Of a DNA stretch of 64,000 nt, positions 1-7,813 are shown piece by piece. Made by a program: the position numbers and the translations under genes. Location: contig NZ_JAOYOD010000001.1 in assembly GCF_025833875.1 (NCBI RefSeq), positions 1,302,001 through 1,366,000 of the forward strand, read 5' to 3'. The stretch is from Reichenbachiella ulvae (GTDB lineage: Bacteria > Bacteroidota > Bacteroidia > Cytophagales > Cyclobacteriaceae). The number at the start of each line of letters is the position of its first letter. Within the stretch, counting starts at the first letter, position 1. Below the pieces are notes generated by a model. The model ran no database searches. It saw only the letters and a program-made list of their open reading frames with translations, and was not told the DNA's origin.

Positions 1-110
1 AATGTCTCAAATGGACCGATCCAATGCAATCCTGCTGTGAGCACTCTTTTGTAATCACCATTTTTAAAAACCAAACCGACATTGCCAGCACTAATTCTTA
101 TCCTTTTCAT
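1..110 (-). CDS. Slipin/SPFH (band 7) protein, N-terminal fragment
   Basis: The ATG on the minus strand at 110 opens a frame that stays open for 36 codons to the window edge. It starts MKRIRISAGNVGLVFK and continues with a G-DY-RVL-G-HW pattern. Short cytosolic leaders of this kind (a few basic residues, then V/GLV/IF..G...R.L..G.HW) are typical of Bacteroidota slipins of the SPFH/band-7 superfamily, which are membrane-associated scaffold proteins. Only the N-terminus is visible, so the SPFH core cannot be checked. It lies downstream of, and on the same strand as, tRNA-Tyr and the tRNA-like elements at 403-626, so it may share their transcript. The family call comes from memory of the motif and is moderately sure. 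Confidence 0.55.
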   Translation of the reverse strand, partial: MKRIRISAGNVGLVFKNGDYKRVLTAGLHWIGPFET

Positions 111-402
111 CGTTATTATAATTATTAGTTAAAATTCATTTTTAAGAAAGTAGAAGAGATCGCCATCCTTCCAATGTGGAATGTTGATTGAGTCTGATTC
201 AATAATTTTCAGTTCTCGTTCAAGGCATACCCTTATTCAATAAAAGAGCACGTGTTGAAGTTGAAGTAAAGACCACCAAATCGGACGGTATCCACACCAT
301 TCAAGACAATGTCCAGACTGCTATTAAACCCTATTAATAGCGGGCTAAACCTAATCTGCTTTCTGATAGTCATTTTTAAAAGTTGACCTTCTTTTGAAGT
401 AA
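111..402. other. Intergenic leader between tRNA-like elements and slipin
   Basis: No convincing gene lies here. It holds a perfect 8-bp hairpin (GCTATTAA at 320-327, TTAATAGC at 334-341, loop ACCCTA). A 43-codon plus-strand open stretch ending with TAA at 335-337 reads like protein (RARVEVEVKTTKSDG) but has no start codon and is preceded by a stop at 203-205. It may be a remnant of an older gene. If slipin is transcribed from upstream of the tRNA-like elements, this is its leader. Confidence 0.4.
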
Positions 403-451
403 CAATGGGCATCTACCCACCTACTGTTCTACCAATTGAACTATCCCATTG
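403..451 (-). ncRNA. Degenerate tRNA-like element A
   Basis: Read on the minus strand, a 7-bp acceptor-like stem CAATGGG/CCCATTG (451-445 with 409-403) closes a canonical D-arm. That arm is GTTC-AATTGGTA-GAAC, with the conserved GG of a D-loop. A short 16-nt stretch then replaces the anticodon arm, variable loop and T-arm. At 49 nt it cannot be a translating tRNA. It abuts element B (sharing base 451) and lies in the same orientation. It is either a decayed tRNA or a tRNA mimic; the intact outer stem argues for selection on structure. Confidence 0.55.
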
Positions 452-517
452 CAGGGAGTGGGGCTCGAACCCACAACTAATAGGGCTTGTTGTTCTAACC
501 GCTGAACTATCACATAT
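451..517 (-). ncRNA. Degenerate tRNA-like element B
   Basis: Minus-strand sequence with a canonical D-arm (492-507, GTTC/GAAC stem, GG in the loop) and a canonical T-arm (458-474, GTGGG-TTCGAGC-CCCAC). The middle is wrong for a tRNA: the only anticodon-like stem (ACAAC/GTTGT) carries an 11-nt loop and runs into the T-stem without a variable loop. The 5' acceptor strand (ATATGTG) does not pair with the 3' strand TCCCTGC. It lies between elements A and C. A nonfunctional tRNA, a tRNA mimic, or a module of a Y-RNA-like molecule are all possible. Confidence 0.5.
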
Positions 518-519
518 GG

Positions 520-626
520 ACTGTGAGAGGGAGTCGAACCCTCGCTTGCAAGCAGAGAAAATCACGTCCGGATGGAGCAGCATATTCTTAGGGAATACTG
601 CGGAGCTATACAGAAACTCTCACCAG
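520..626 (-). ncRNA. tRNA-like / structured RNA element C
   Basis: The minus strand has a perfect T-arm (543-527, GAGGG-TTCGACT-CCCTC). The sequence GTGAGAG at 623-617 can pair with CTCTCAC at 529-523, closing a domain of about 105 nt. Inside is a hairpin GCAG-TATTC/GAATA-(TG)-CTGC. No D-arm or anticodon arm is recognisable. A T-arm domain joined to extra stems is reminiscent of the tRNA-like module of bacterial Y RNAs, but I see no certain Ro-binding motif. It is a tandem neighbour of elements A and B and tRNA-Tyr on the same strand. Confidence 0.4.
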
Positions 627-677
627 GTCTCCGATTCCTTTCGCACTTTCACGCTTCCTATTTCAGGAAGATCATTG

Positions 678-694
678 TCAACCCTTTGGGTTGA
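678..694. other. Perfect 7-bp hairpin downstream of tRNA-Tyr
   Basis: TCAACCC-TTT-GGGTTGA, a perfect 7-bp stem with a 3-nt loop, lies between tRNA-Tyr and element C. On the plus strand it is followed by AAGCATTTTTT, so it could act as a weak rightward terminator. On the minus strand, the direction of the tRNAs, there is no T-run after it, so there it is more likely a processing or structural element. Confidence 0.4.
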
Positions 695-726
695 AAGCAT
701 TTTTTAATTATTCAAAGAACAAAATG

Positions 727-810
727 TGGGAATGATAGGGTTCGAACCTACTCAGCCACATAGCACCAGATTTACAGTCTGGCCCAACTCTCCATCGTTG
801 GCGCATTCCC
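727..810 (-). tRNA. tRNA-Tyr (GTA)
   Basis: Minus-strand cloverleaf with acceptor GGGAATG (810-804)/CATTCCC (734-728) and discriminator A at 727. The anticodon arm is CCAGA-CTGTAAA-TCTGG with anticodon GTA. It has the long variable arm expected of bacterial tRNA-Tyr and a T-arm GTAGG-TTCGAAC-CCTAT. CCA is not encoded. The D-stem pairs (CCAAC/GTTGG), but position 8 appears to be C rather than the near-universal T, so this may be an atypical isodecoder. It heads a leftward series of tRNA-like elements that leads to slipin. Confidence 0.8.
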
Positions 811-959
811 ATTTTTTTCAATACCTCTCCGCCATATGCGGAGAGGGTGGTAAGTCTCATTGACTATTGATTTTCAATGATGTTTCAAAGTTGAAGCGCT
901 GCTGCGCAGTCTTTTTGCGCAGATGAATTATCTTTCATTTTTTTATAAAAAAATTGAAT

Positions 960-2693
960 ATGCCTGTTAATAGGAATGCATTGATCCGTTATAAAACCAT
1001 TGACAACTGTCTGAGAAACCGATTTCGAAAATGGACATTGGAGGATCTGATCGAAGCTTGTTCGGAGGCACTTTACGATTACGAGGGAATAGACAAGGGT
1101 GTAAGTCGACGGACTATTCAAATGGATATTCAAATGATGCGTAGTGACAAACTAGGTTACCACGCACCTATCATAGTGGAAGAAAAAAAATACTACACCT
1201 ATTCTGATCCCGAATACTCTATTACCAATATCCCACTTACCGATCAGGATTTGGATAAATTATCTGAGGTGGTTGATATCCTTAAGCAATTCAAGGGGTT
1301 TACGCACTTTCAGGATTTGAGTGGAATGGTTCAAAAACTCGAGGATAAAATTCATGTCAGCAAAACAAATCAAAGACCTATCATAGACATTGAGAAAAAT
1401 GAAAACCTAAAGGGACTCGAATTTATTGATCCTATTTTTAGAGCTATTTCTAGCCAAAAGAAACTAATTATCACTTATCAGTCATTCAAAGCTAGAAGCA
1501 GTAGTCTATTTGAATTCCATCCTGCATTGCTCAAAGAATGGCGTAATCGCTGGTTTGTGCTAGGTAAAAAAAGACCTTCAGACAACTTTATGATGTTGGC
1601 GCTCGATCGAATAGAAAAGCTTGAAGTGTTAGAAGAATCAGTAATGGACTACAGCCAGTATGATTTGTCTAATCACTTTAAAGATGTAATTGGAGCTACA
1701 GTCAATGTAGGCCAAGAGCCACAAGAGGTCAAAATTCTTGTATATGGTAAACATGTACCCTATGTTCTGACTAAACCCATGCATCACAGCCAAAAGGTCG
1801 TAGAAAAAACTAAAGAAGGCGTGATCATATCTTTGAGAGTACAGCACAATTTTGAGTTGGAAAAGGAAATCCTATCCTTTGGCGAGTTTATGAAAGTAAT
1901 TGCTCCGGCACGTCTTAGATCTAAAATAAAAGAACGCCTATCCCATTCCGTAGATATATATCAAACGGACCTGATGCAAAGCCAAATCAAACACTATCCA
2001 CAAAAGTTGAATGCGAGAGGCTCCACTATCATTAATTCAGTGTATACTCGAAAGGCTATAGGTAAGATTGGAGCCATCCTTTATAAATACAAAACCAATG
2101 AATCTGGAACGACTCAATCGGTGTATTCGATTCGAAACCTTTTAGGAAAGCTACCACAACTAAAAGACTACTTGATTAATGCGAATATTCGAAAAATTTT
2201 GAACAACATTGACGAAAAGCTGTTTTTAACAAAAGCCATCTACTTTGATAAACCAGCGGAATCGAACTGGTATGTCACATGGCATCAGGATAGCACAATT
2301 AATGTTGACACCAAACTGGAACTACAAGGGTATCAAGGCTGGACTAAAAAGGAAGAGTTCTATGGTGTTCGGCCACCAGAGGAGATTTTAAAGAATACCA
2401 TTACGCTCAGAGTACATTTAGATGATACCAACGAAGAAAATGGTGCATTGAATATCATCACTGGATCTCATCAAAAATTATTAAACAAAGATGAAGTGCA
2501 ACTAATTACGCAAAATGCTTGGCCCAGCACATGTGATGTACGCACTGGAGGGATTCACTTGATGAAGCCTCTCCTGCTTCATTCCACCCCAAAAACTGTC
2601 AATCAAAAAAACCGAAGAGTTATTCATTTAGAATTTAATTCCTTGGAATTACCTAATGATATACATTGGGCAGAACGAATGGAGATTAACTAG
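960..2693 (+). CDS. WYL-domain regulator fused to PhyH-like 2-oxoglutarate dioxygenase
   Basis: 577 residues from the ATG at 960; a TTG six bases upstream is the only other in-frame start. The N-terminal ~60 residues resemble the helix-turn-helix of WYL regulators. Residues ~150-205 match a WYL ligand-sensing domain (ITYQSF..R....FHP..L.EWRNRWFVLG). Residues ~340-575 look like a phytanoyl-CoA dioxygenase fold with all metal and cosubstrate ligands visible: HQD at 442-444, H541 in LLLHST and R552 in the final strand. WYL proteins usually bind nucleic acid or nucleotide ligands and control DNA- or RNA-damage and defence genes. PhyH enzymes are Fe(II)/2-oxoglutarate oxygenases. The fusion is unusual. 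It diverges from tRNA-Tyr, the tRNA-like elements and slipin, whose expression it may control. Confidence 0.75.
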   Translation: MPVNRNALIRYKTIDNCLRNRFRKWTLEDLIEACSEALYDYEGIDKGVSRRTIQMDIQMMRSDKLGYHAPIIVEEKKYYTYSDPEYSITNIPLTDQDLDKLSEVVDILKQFKGFTHFQDLSGMVQKLEDKIHVSKTNQRPIIDIEKNENLKGLEFIDPIFRAISSQKKLIITYQSFKARSSSLFEFHPALLKEWRNRWFVLGKKRPSDNFMMLALDRIEKLEVLEESVMDYSQYDLSNHFKDVIGATVNVGQEPQEVKILVYGKHVPYVLTKPMHHSQKVVEKTKEGVIISLRVQHNFELEKEILSFGEFMKVIAPARLRSKIKERLSHSVDIYQTDLMQSQIKHYPQKLNARGSTIINSVYTRKAIGKIGAILYKYKTNESGTTQSVYSIRNLLGKLPQLKDYLINANIRKILNNIDEKLFLTKAIYFDKPAESNWYVTWHQDSTINVDTKLELQGYQGWTKKEEFYGVRPPEEILKNTITLRVHLDDTNEENGALNIITGSHQKLLNKDEVQLITQNAWPSTCDVRTGGIHLMKPLLLHSTPKTVNQKNRRVIHLEFNSLELPNDIHWAERMEIN

Positions 2694-2815
2694 ATTATAC
2701 TTCAGCACACACCTTATTGCAATATGCTTCTTCCTTATTCAATGAAATAGCTAAATCATTGAACCTAAATATTAATGGTTAAAAAAACCCGATTAGCTCA
2801 TGTGTTTTAAAAGAA

Positions 2816-2843
2816 AAAGCCTTTCATTTGACTGAAAGGCTTT
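2816..2843 (-). terminator. Rho-independent terminator of the pyc-lipoprotein unit
   Basis: Perfect 11-bp inverted repeat AAAGCCTTTCA/TGAAAGGCTTT with a 6-nt loop. On the minus strand it is followed by TTTTTCTTTT, placed just after the stop of the leftward lipoprotein gene. Confidence 0.85.
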
Positions 2844-2847
2844 GAAC

Positions 2848-3297
2848 TCATTTCTTTAAAATCTGCCGGGCCTGGGTGAGACTGGTTTGAACTTTTTGGT
2901 TCATCTCTTCCACTGACTCTGCCTGTTCCTTGAGGTCTATCAAGGTCTCTTCAGCTTCTGCTCGCACCTCTTCTGACTCATAAGTATCTGGCAATCCTTT
3001 GGTTATTTGCTCTGCGGTAAAGGCATCAGAAAAACCTCGCATCCATACCATCATACTTTCATGTGCTATATCCAGGTCTTCAATAGCCTGCAGCTTCACA
3101 CTATCATTCTCTGTACTGTCCAGAGTTGCTGCAAGTTCTTTTTTCAAACTTATGAGATTTCCCATTTCGGCCATGGCCACATCATGTACCTCTATCACCT
3201 CTTTCATCAATTGATTGAACTCAGTACTAACAGCTTCCGGTTTTTTTGATCCACAAGCCGATAGTATCACAATCAATAGTATACTTATATATCTCAT
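2848..3297 (-). CDS. Small helical lipoprotein
   Basis: 149 residues. The N-terminus MRYISILLIVILSAC is a lipoprotein signal with the lipobox LSAC, so Cys15 should be acylated. The rest is charged and predicted helical, rich in Glu, Lys and Gln, with no enzyme motif. It starts one base after the stop of pyc on the same strand and shares its terminator, so the two are probably cotranscribed. Small coiled lipoproteins of this kind are common in Bacteroidota and have no assigned function. I cannot say whether the link with pyc is functional. Confidence 0.8.
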   Translation of the reverse strand: MRYISILLIVILSACGSKKPEAVSTEFNQLMKEVIEVHDVAMAEMGNLISLKKELAATLDSTENDSVKLQAIEDLDIAHESMMVWMRGFSDAFTAEQITKGLPDTYESEEVRAEAEETLIDLKEQAESVEEMNQKVQTSLTQARQILKK

Positions 3298-3298
3298 A

Positions 3299-6200
3299 TT
3301 ATTCGAATTCTAAAACTAAATCATTAGACTCAACCAGATCGTTGGCAGAGAGAAAAACCGACTTGATCACCCCACTATCTGTTGCGGTGATAGTAGTTTC
3401 CATCTTCATGGCCTCAATCACAAAAAGAGGATCATTTTCTTTGACCTGATCACCTACTTTCACTTTTATTTCCACCAGTTTACCAGGAATTGGCGCTCCG
3501 ATTTCTCGATCAGTTTCCGCTTTTCTATTGATCGGTTTACTCACTGATATATGTTGATCAATCACGCGAATCATTCGCGTCTGACCATTCAGCTCAAAGT
3601 AAACATCACATTGCCCTGATTCATCTGGACTCGATTTGTATAGGAATTTGATGATAATTGATTTGCCTTTTTCCAAATCAACCAGAATCTCCTCATTTTC
3701 CTTCATTTGATAGAAAAAAGCCTTGGTTGGAAGCTTCATCACTTCACCAAACATCTTCCATCTGTTGTAAAAATCCTTAAAGACTTTCGGGTACAGCTTG
3801 TAGGATAAGAAATCCAATTCATCACAATACTCATCGAACTCTTCCTGAAACAGCTTCATCTCCTTATCAAAGTCGATGGGTTCCAGATGTGCATTCGGTC
3901 GCTCTGTAAAAGGCTTTTCCCCTTTCAAAATGGCTTTCGAATAATCCATCGGGAATCCACCAGCTGGCTGTCCTAGTTCTCCTTTAAACAGGCTCACCAC
4001 AGATTCTGGGAATGACAAGGCTTTATCTGACAACACATCTTCAGGCTTCAAACCATTAGAAGTCATATAGATCGCCATATCTCCAACTACTTTAGACGAT
4101 GGAGTTACTTTGACGATATCACCAAACATCTTGTTGACGATGGCGTAGTTCTTTTTCACCTCCTGAAACTTATCACCAAGACCCAAGGACTCTGCCTGTG
4201 GCCGCAAATTACTATACTGTCCACCCGGGATTTCATGGTCATAAACTTCAGCTGTTCCGGCTTTCAACCCAGACTCAAATGGATAGTAATACTCTCGTAC
4301 ATCTTCCCAATAGTTAGAGTATTGGTTCAGGGATTGAATATTCATTTCATGTTCCCTTTCATGACCTTTCATCACATGCAGGAAGGAATTGAAATTGGGC
4401 TGTGAGGTCAAGCCAGACATAGAGCCCAAGGCCAGATCTACGACATCCACCCCAGCGTTCACTGCAGAATGATAGGTGGTAGACTGAATAGAGGAAGTAT
4501 CATGGGTATGAAGGTGGATTGGTAAATCCACCGCTTTTTTCAGTTCTGAAATTAATACCTCGGCACTTTTAGGCTTCAACAAGCCCGCCATATCTTTGAT
4601 GGCCAACATATGAACCCCCTCGTCCTCCAGCTGTCTGGCGAGCGTCAGGTAATAATCCAGATTGTATTTGGAATCTTTATTTAACACATCACCTGTATAG
4701 CAAATACAGCCTTCAGCGAGCGCATCCGTTCTTTCTCTGACCGCTTTGATACTGACCTTCATCGCTTCTATCCAGTTCAAAGAATCGAATATCCTAAAAA
4801 CATCCATTCCATTCTCCCAGGACTTCTCGATGAACTTCTCCACCAGGTTATCCGGATATGCCTTATATCCTACCCCATTTGACCCTCTAAAAAGCATTTG
4901 GAGCAACACATTTGGCATGGCTTCTCTAAAAAGCTTCAACCTCTCCCATGGGTTTTCATTGAGGAAGCGCATACAAACATCGAAGGTCGCTCCACCCCAA
5001 ACTTCCATTGAGAATATCTCTGGATGATTCTTGGCAAATCCTTCAGCTACTTTCAGCATGTCAATCGTGCGCATACGAGTAGCTAGCAGAGACTGGTGTG
5101 CATCTCGAAACGTCGTATCTGTATAATGTATGCGCTTATCATTCTTAAGCCAATCGACAAATCCTTCACGACCCAAAGCCTTTAGCTTATCTTTAGTTCC
5201 TTCCGGATAAGCTCCCGTTTTGTTAAACTCTGGGATAATTGGTGACCTGAAAACCTTATCTTCATCCACTTTCTTTACATCCGGATGACCATTGACAGCT
5301 ACATTTCCCAAATACCTGAGGAGCTTGGTTCCGCTGTCCTTTCTCCTTGGCATATCGAACAGCTCAGGATGCGACTCTATGAACTGAACCGTTGTTTTCC
5401 CCTTATAAAACTCCGGGTGTGTAATGACTTTGTTAAGGAAACCAATATTGGTTTTTACACCACGGATTCTAAACTCTTTTAATGCACGACTCAATCGCTG
5501 CGAGGCACCTTCCAGCGTTCGTCCCCATGCACTCACTTTCACGAGCATGGAGTCAAAGAATGGAGAAATGTTAACGCCGGAATAGCAATTACCTGCATCT
5601 AGCCTGATACCAAAACCACTGGCACTGCGATAGGCAATGACGCGACCATAATCGGGACTGAAATTGTTAGTTGGATCCTCAGTAGTGATTCTACACTGGA
5701 TCGCATAACCATGACATTCTACATCTTCCTGAGATTTGATATAAATCTGCTTGTCAGAGAGTTTATGGCCCATGGCTATCAAAATCTGAGAGCGAACGAT
5801 GTCCACTCCTGTGATTTCTTCTGTAATAGTGTGCTCAACTTGCACACGCGGATTCACCTCGATGAAGTAAATATTTTCATCCTTATCCACCAAAAACTCC
5901 ACAGTGCCTGCATTACTATAACCTACAGATTTAGTGATGTTTAAGGCGTATTCATAAAGCTTATCTTTTGTTTCTTGTTGGATAGAAATACATGGGGCCA
6001 CTTCTACCACTTTTTGAAAACGTCGCTGAACAGAACAGTCTCTTTCGAACAGGTGAATGAGGTTTCCATGTCTGTCACCCAGGATCTGAACTTCAATGTG
6101 CTTTGGCTGGTCTATGAACTTTTCAATGAAAATCGTATCATCACCAAAACCTGTTAAGGCCTCTTTTTTCGCATCGGTATAGCTTTGGATAAACTTTGAC

Positions 6201-6748
6201 TCTTCGCGTACCACACGCATACCACGTCCGCCACCTCCAGCCGCAGCCTTGACCATGACAGGAAAGCCGATTCTCTTGGCTTCTGAAAGGGCAATTTCAG
6301 GGCTAGAAAGTTCTTCCTTGCTATCTTCAATAATAGGCACGTTGGCTTGAATAGCAATTTTCTTAGCAGCTACCTTATCGCCTAAACGCTCCATCACCTC
6401 TGGATCCGGCCCTACGAAAATGATTCCCGCTTCCTGAACTTTACGAACGAAATGCACATTCTCCGATAAGAATCCATAACCTGGATGGATGGCATCTGCA
6501 TCATTGTCTTTAGCCACTCGAATAATCTCATCGATATCCAAATATGGTTTCAATGGTTCGCTATCCTCCCCTATTTGATAGGCCTCATCTGCCTTGTATC
6601 GATGCAATGAATAACGATCCTCATAAGTATACATCGCAACCGTGCGAATCTCTAATTCATTGGCAGCTCTAAGTATTCTGATCGCAATCTCTCCACGATT
6701 GGCAACTAAAAGTTTTTTTATCGGTCTTAAGTTTTTCAGGTGATCCAT
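3299..6748 (-). CDS. pyc: Pyruvate carboxylase
   Basis: 1,149 residues, full length for the single-chain enzyme that carboxylates pyruvate to oxaloacetate (anaplerosis). Domains in order: biotin carboxylase/ATP-grasp (residues ~8-460, starting KLLVANRGEIAIRILRA, with the glycine-rich KAAAGGGGRGMRVV); the DRE-TIM carboxyltransferase barrel (~530-830, TDTTFRDAHQSLLATR, with the metal-binding HLHTHDT); the PYC/OADA domain; and a C-terminal biotinyl domain with EAMKME, where Lys1115 is the expected biotin site. The ATG at 6748 gives a normal N-terminus. The downstream lipoprotein gene follows with one base of spacing. Confidence 0.97.
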   Translation of the reverse strand: MDHLKNLRPIKKLLVANRGEIAIRILRAANELEIRTVAMYTYEDRYSLHRYKADEAYQIGEDSEPLKPYLDIDEIIRVAKDNDADAIHPGYGFLSENVHFVRKVQEAGIIFVGPDPEVMERLGDKVAAKKIAIQANVPIIEDSKEELSSPEIALSEAKRIGFPVMVKAAAGGGGRGMRVVREESKFIQSYTDAKKEALTGFGDDTIFIEKFIDQPKHIEVQILGDRHGNLIHLFERDCSVQRRFQKVVEVAPCISIQQETKDKLYEYALNITKSVGYSNAGTVEFLVDKDENIYFIEVNPRVQVEHTITEEITGVDIVRSQILIAMGHKLSDKQIYIKSQEDVECHGYAIQCRITTEDPTNNFSPDYGRVIAYRSASGFGIRLDAGNCYSGVNISPFFDSMLVKVSAWGRTLEGASQRLSRALKEFRIRGVKTNIGFLNKVITHPEFYKGKTTVQFIESHPELFDMPRRKDSGTKLLRYLGNVAVNGHPDVKKVDEDKVFRSPIIPEFNKTGAYPEGTKDKLKALGREGFVDWLKNDKRIHYTDTTFRDAHQSLLATRMRTIDMLKVAEGFAKNHPEIFSMEVWGGATFDVCMRFLNENPWERLKLFREAMPNVLLQMLFRGSNGVGYKAYPDNLVEKFIEKSWENGMDVFRIFDSLNWIEAMKVSIKAVRERTDALAEGCICYTGDVLNKDSKYNLDYYLTLARQLEDEGVHMLAIKDMAGLLKPKSAEVLISELKKAVDLPIHLHTHDTSSIQSTTYHSAVNAGVDVVDLALGSMSGLTSQPNFNSFLHVMKGHEREHEMNIQSLNQYSNYWEDVREYYYPFESGLKAGTAEVYDHEIPGGQYSNLRPQAESLGLGDKFQEVKKNYAIVNKMFGDIVKVTPSSKVVGDMAIYMTSNGLKPEDVLSDKALSFPESVVSLFKGELGQPAGGFPMDYSKAILKGEKPFTERPNAHLEPIDFDKEMKLFQEEFDEYCDELDFLSYKLYPKVFKDFYNRWKMFGEVMKLPTKAFFYQMKENEEILVDLEKGKSIIIKFLYKSSPDESGQCDVYFELNGQTRMIRVIDQHISVSKPINRKAETDREIGAPIPGKLVEIKVKVGDQVKENDPLFVIEAMKMETTITATDSGVIKSVFLSANDLVESNDLVLEFE

Positions 6749-6833
6749 ATAGGATTTGGTGTTTTTTGTTCGTGATGTTATTAAGTTACTCTCCTATCTT
6801 CAATTGATTGCGAATTAAAAACCCAATTAATTA

Positions 6834-7295
6834 TCAATCAGGCTCAGTTCCTCTGAATCGATCAAGAAAATCATTCATTTTTTTGCATTCTTCTTCAGAA
6901 AATTGATTGATTTCGCCAGTCATTTCCATCAGTTTGGCATCCATTTCCTCCAGCAATTTCAGACCTTTCTCATTGATCTTCACATCTACGGCTCTTCTAT
7001 CCGAATCATTGGTTTCACGAGTCACTAAGCCTTTCAAAACCAACTTATCCACTATTCTTGATGCATTAGACATTCTGTCCAGCATTCTTTCGATGATTAA
7101 GTTAATCGTAGCAGGCTTTGGATATTGACCTCTCAAAATACGCAAAGTATTGTACTGTTGTGTAGTCAAACCGAATGGCTTGAAGAGATAAAATTCTTGC
7201 TGTTTTAGCCAATTACTGGTAAACATTAAATTAACTACGACTTTATCGAACTCAGACCTGAACTTTACTTGTTTAATATCTTTATTTAACCCCAT
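6834..7295 (-). CDS. MarR-family transcriptional regulator
   Basis: 153 residues with the MarR winged-helix layout. There is an N-terminal dimerisation helix, a recognition region around LTTQQYNTLRILRG and ERMLDRMSNASRIVDKL, and the wing signature DSDRRAVDVKINEKG, followed by C-terminal dimer helices. It is divergent from the DoxX-like gene at 7389, and the ~90-bp AT-rich gap between them probably holds shared operators. MarR/DoxX pairs are a common arrangement in Bacteroidota; control of the neighbouring membrane protein is inferred. Confidence 0.9.
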   Translation of the reverse strand: MGLNKDIKQVKFRSEFDKVVVNLMFTSNWLKQQEFYLFKPFGLTTQQYNTLRILRGQYPKPATINLIIERMLDRMSNASRIVDKLVLKGLVTRETNDSDRRAVDVKINEKGLKLLEEMDAKLMEMTGEINQFSEEECKKMNDFLDRFRGTEPD

Positions 7296-7388
7296 GTGTT
7301 TTGCGTTATATGTTATGACACTTAAATATATAAATTAACTACCAAAGTATATAAACGATCTTAACTATCTTGTGAAATATTTAAAAAA

Positions 7389-7808
7389 ATGAAAAGAAAA
7401 CACCTAATTCTAAACTATTTCCCCAAAATAGTAGCGGCCTACATTCTATTACAAACCCTTTGGTTCAAATTTGGGATTGGCGGAGAGATAGCACTTCAGG
7501 AGTCTCAGATGATCTTCATCCAAATGGCAGAAATGATTTTTGGTAACCCTAATAAAGAGGGCTTATTCAGAATCGGAACAGGTATTATGGAACTGATTGT
7601 GGCCATAGGATTATTTACCAAACAGTCCGTTTATGCAGCAACTTTAGGGGTAATGCTCATGATTGGAGCCCTGTTGTCCCACGTGTTCATTTTAGGGATA
7701 GTAGTAAATGAAGATTCGGGCCAGTTGATGATTATGGCAATAATCACCCTCATTTGTTGTTTGAAGGTCGTATATGATGAGAAAGAAAAATTAACCTTTA
7801 ACAAGTGA
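7389..7808 (+). CDS. DoxX-like integral membrane protein
   Basis: 139 residues with four predicted transmembrane segments, at roughly 11-27, 57-75, 80-102 and 112-128. The N-terminal pattern (P..VAAYILLQTLWFKF) and overall layout resemble the DoxX/DoxX-like family, whose members are linked to quinone/redox functions but are mostly uncharacterised. It is transcribed away from the MarR regulator, its likely repressor. It ends six bases before the convergent gene at 7814-8737. Confidence 0.75.
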   Translation: MKRKHLILNYFPKIVAAYILLQTLWFKFGIGGEIALQESQMIFIQMAEMIFGNPNKEGLFRIGTGIMELIVAIGLFTKQSVYAATLGVMLMIGALLSHVFILGIVVNEDSGQLMIMAIITLICCLKVVYDEKEKLTFNK

Positions 7809-7813
7809 AGTGA

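Noticed and set aside
206..337. Plus-strand open stretch reading like protein (RARVEVEVKTTKSDG...)
   Set aside because: No start codon and a stop just upstream; at most a gene remnant, so not called as a gene.
520..626. tmRNA
   Set aside because: It has a T-arm but is far too short, lacks the tmRNA 5' consensus, and no tag-peptide frame is seen.
2847..2866. CTTTAAAATCTGCCGG resembling the 21-bp-spaced operator
   Set aside because: One base shorter, single copy and inside the 3' end of the lipoprotein gene; a coincidence.
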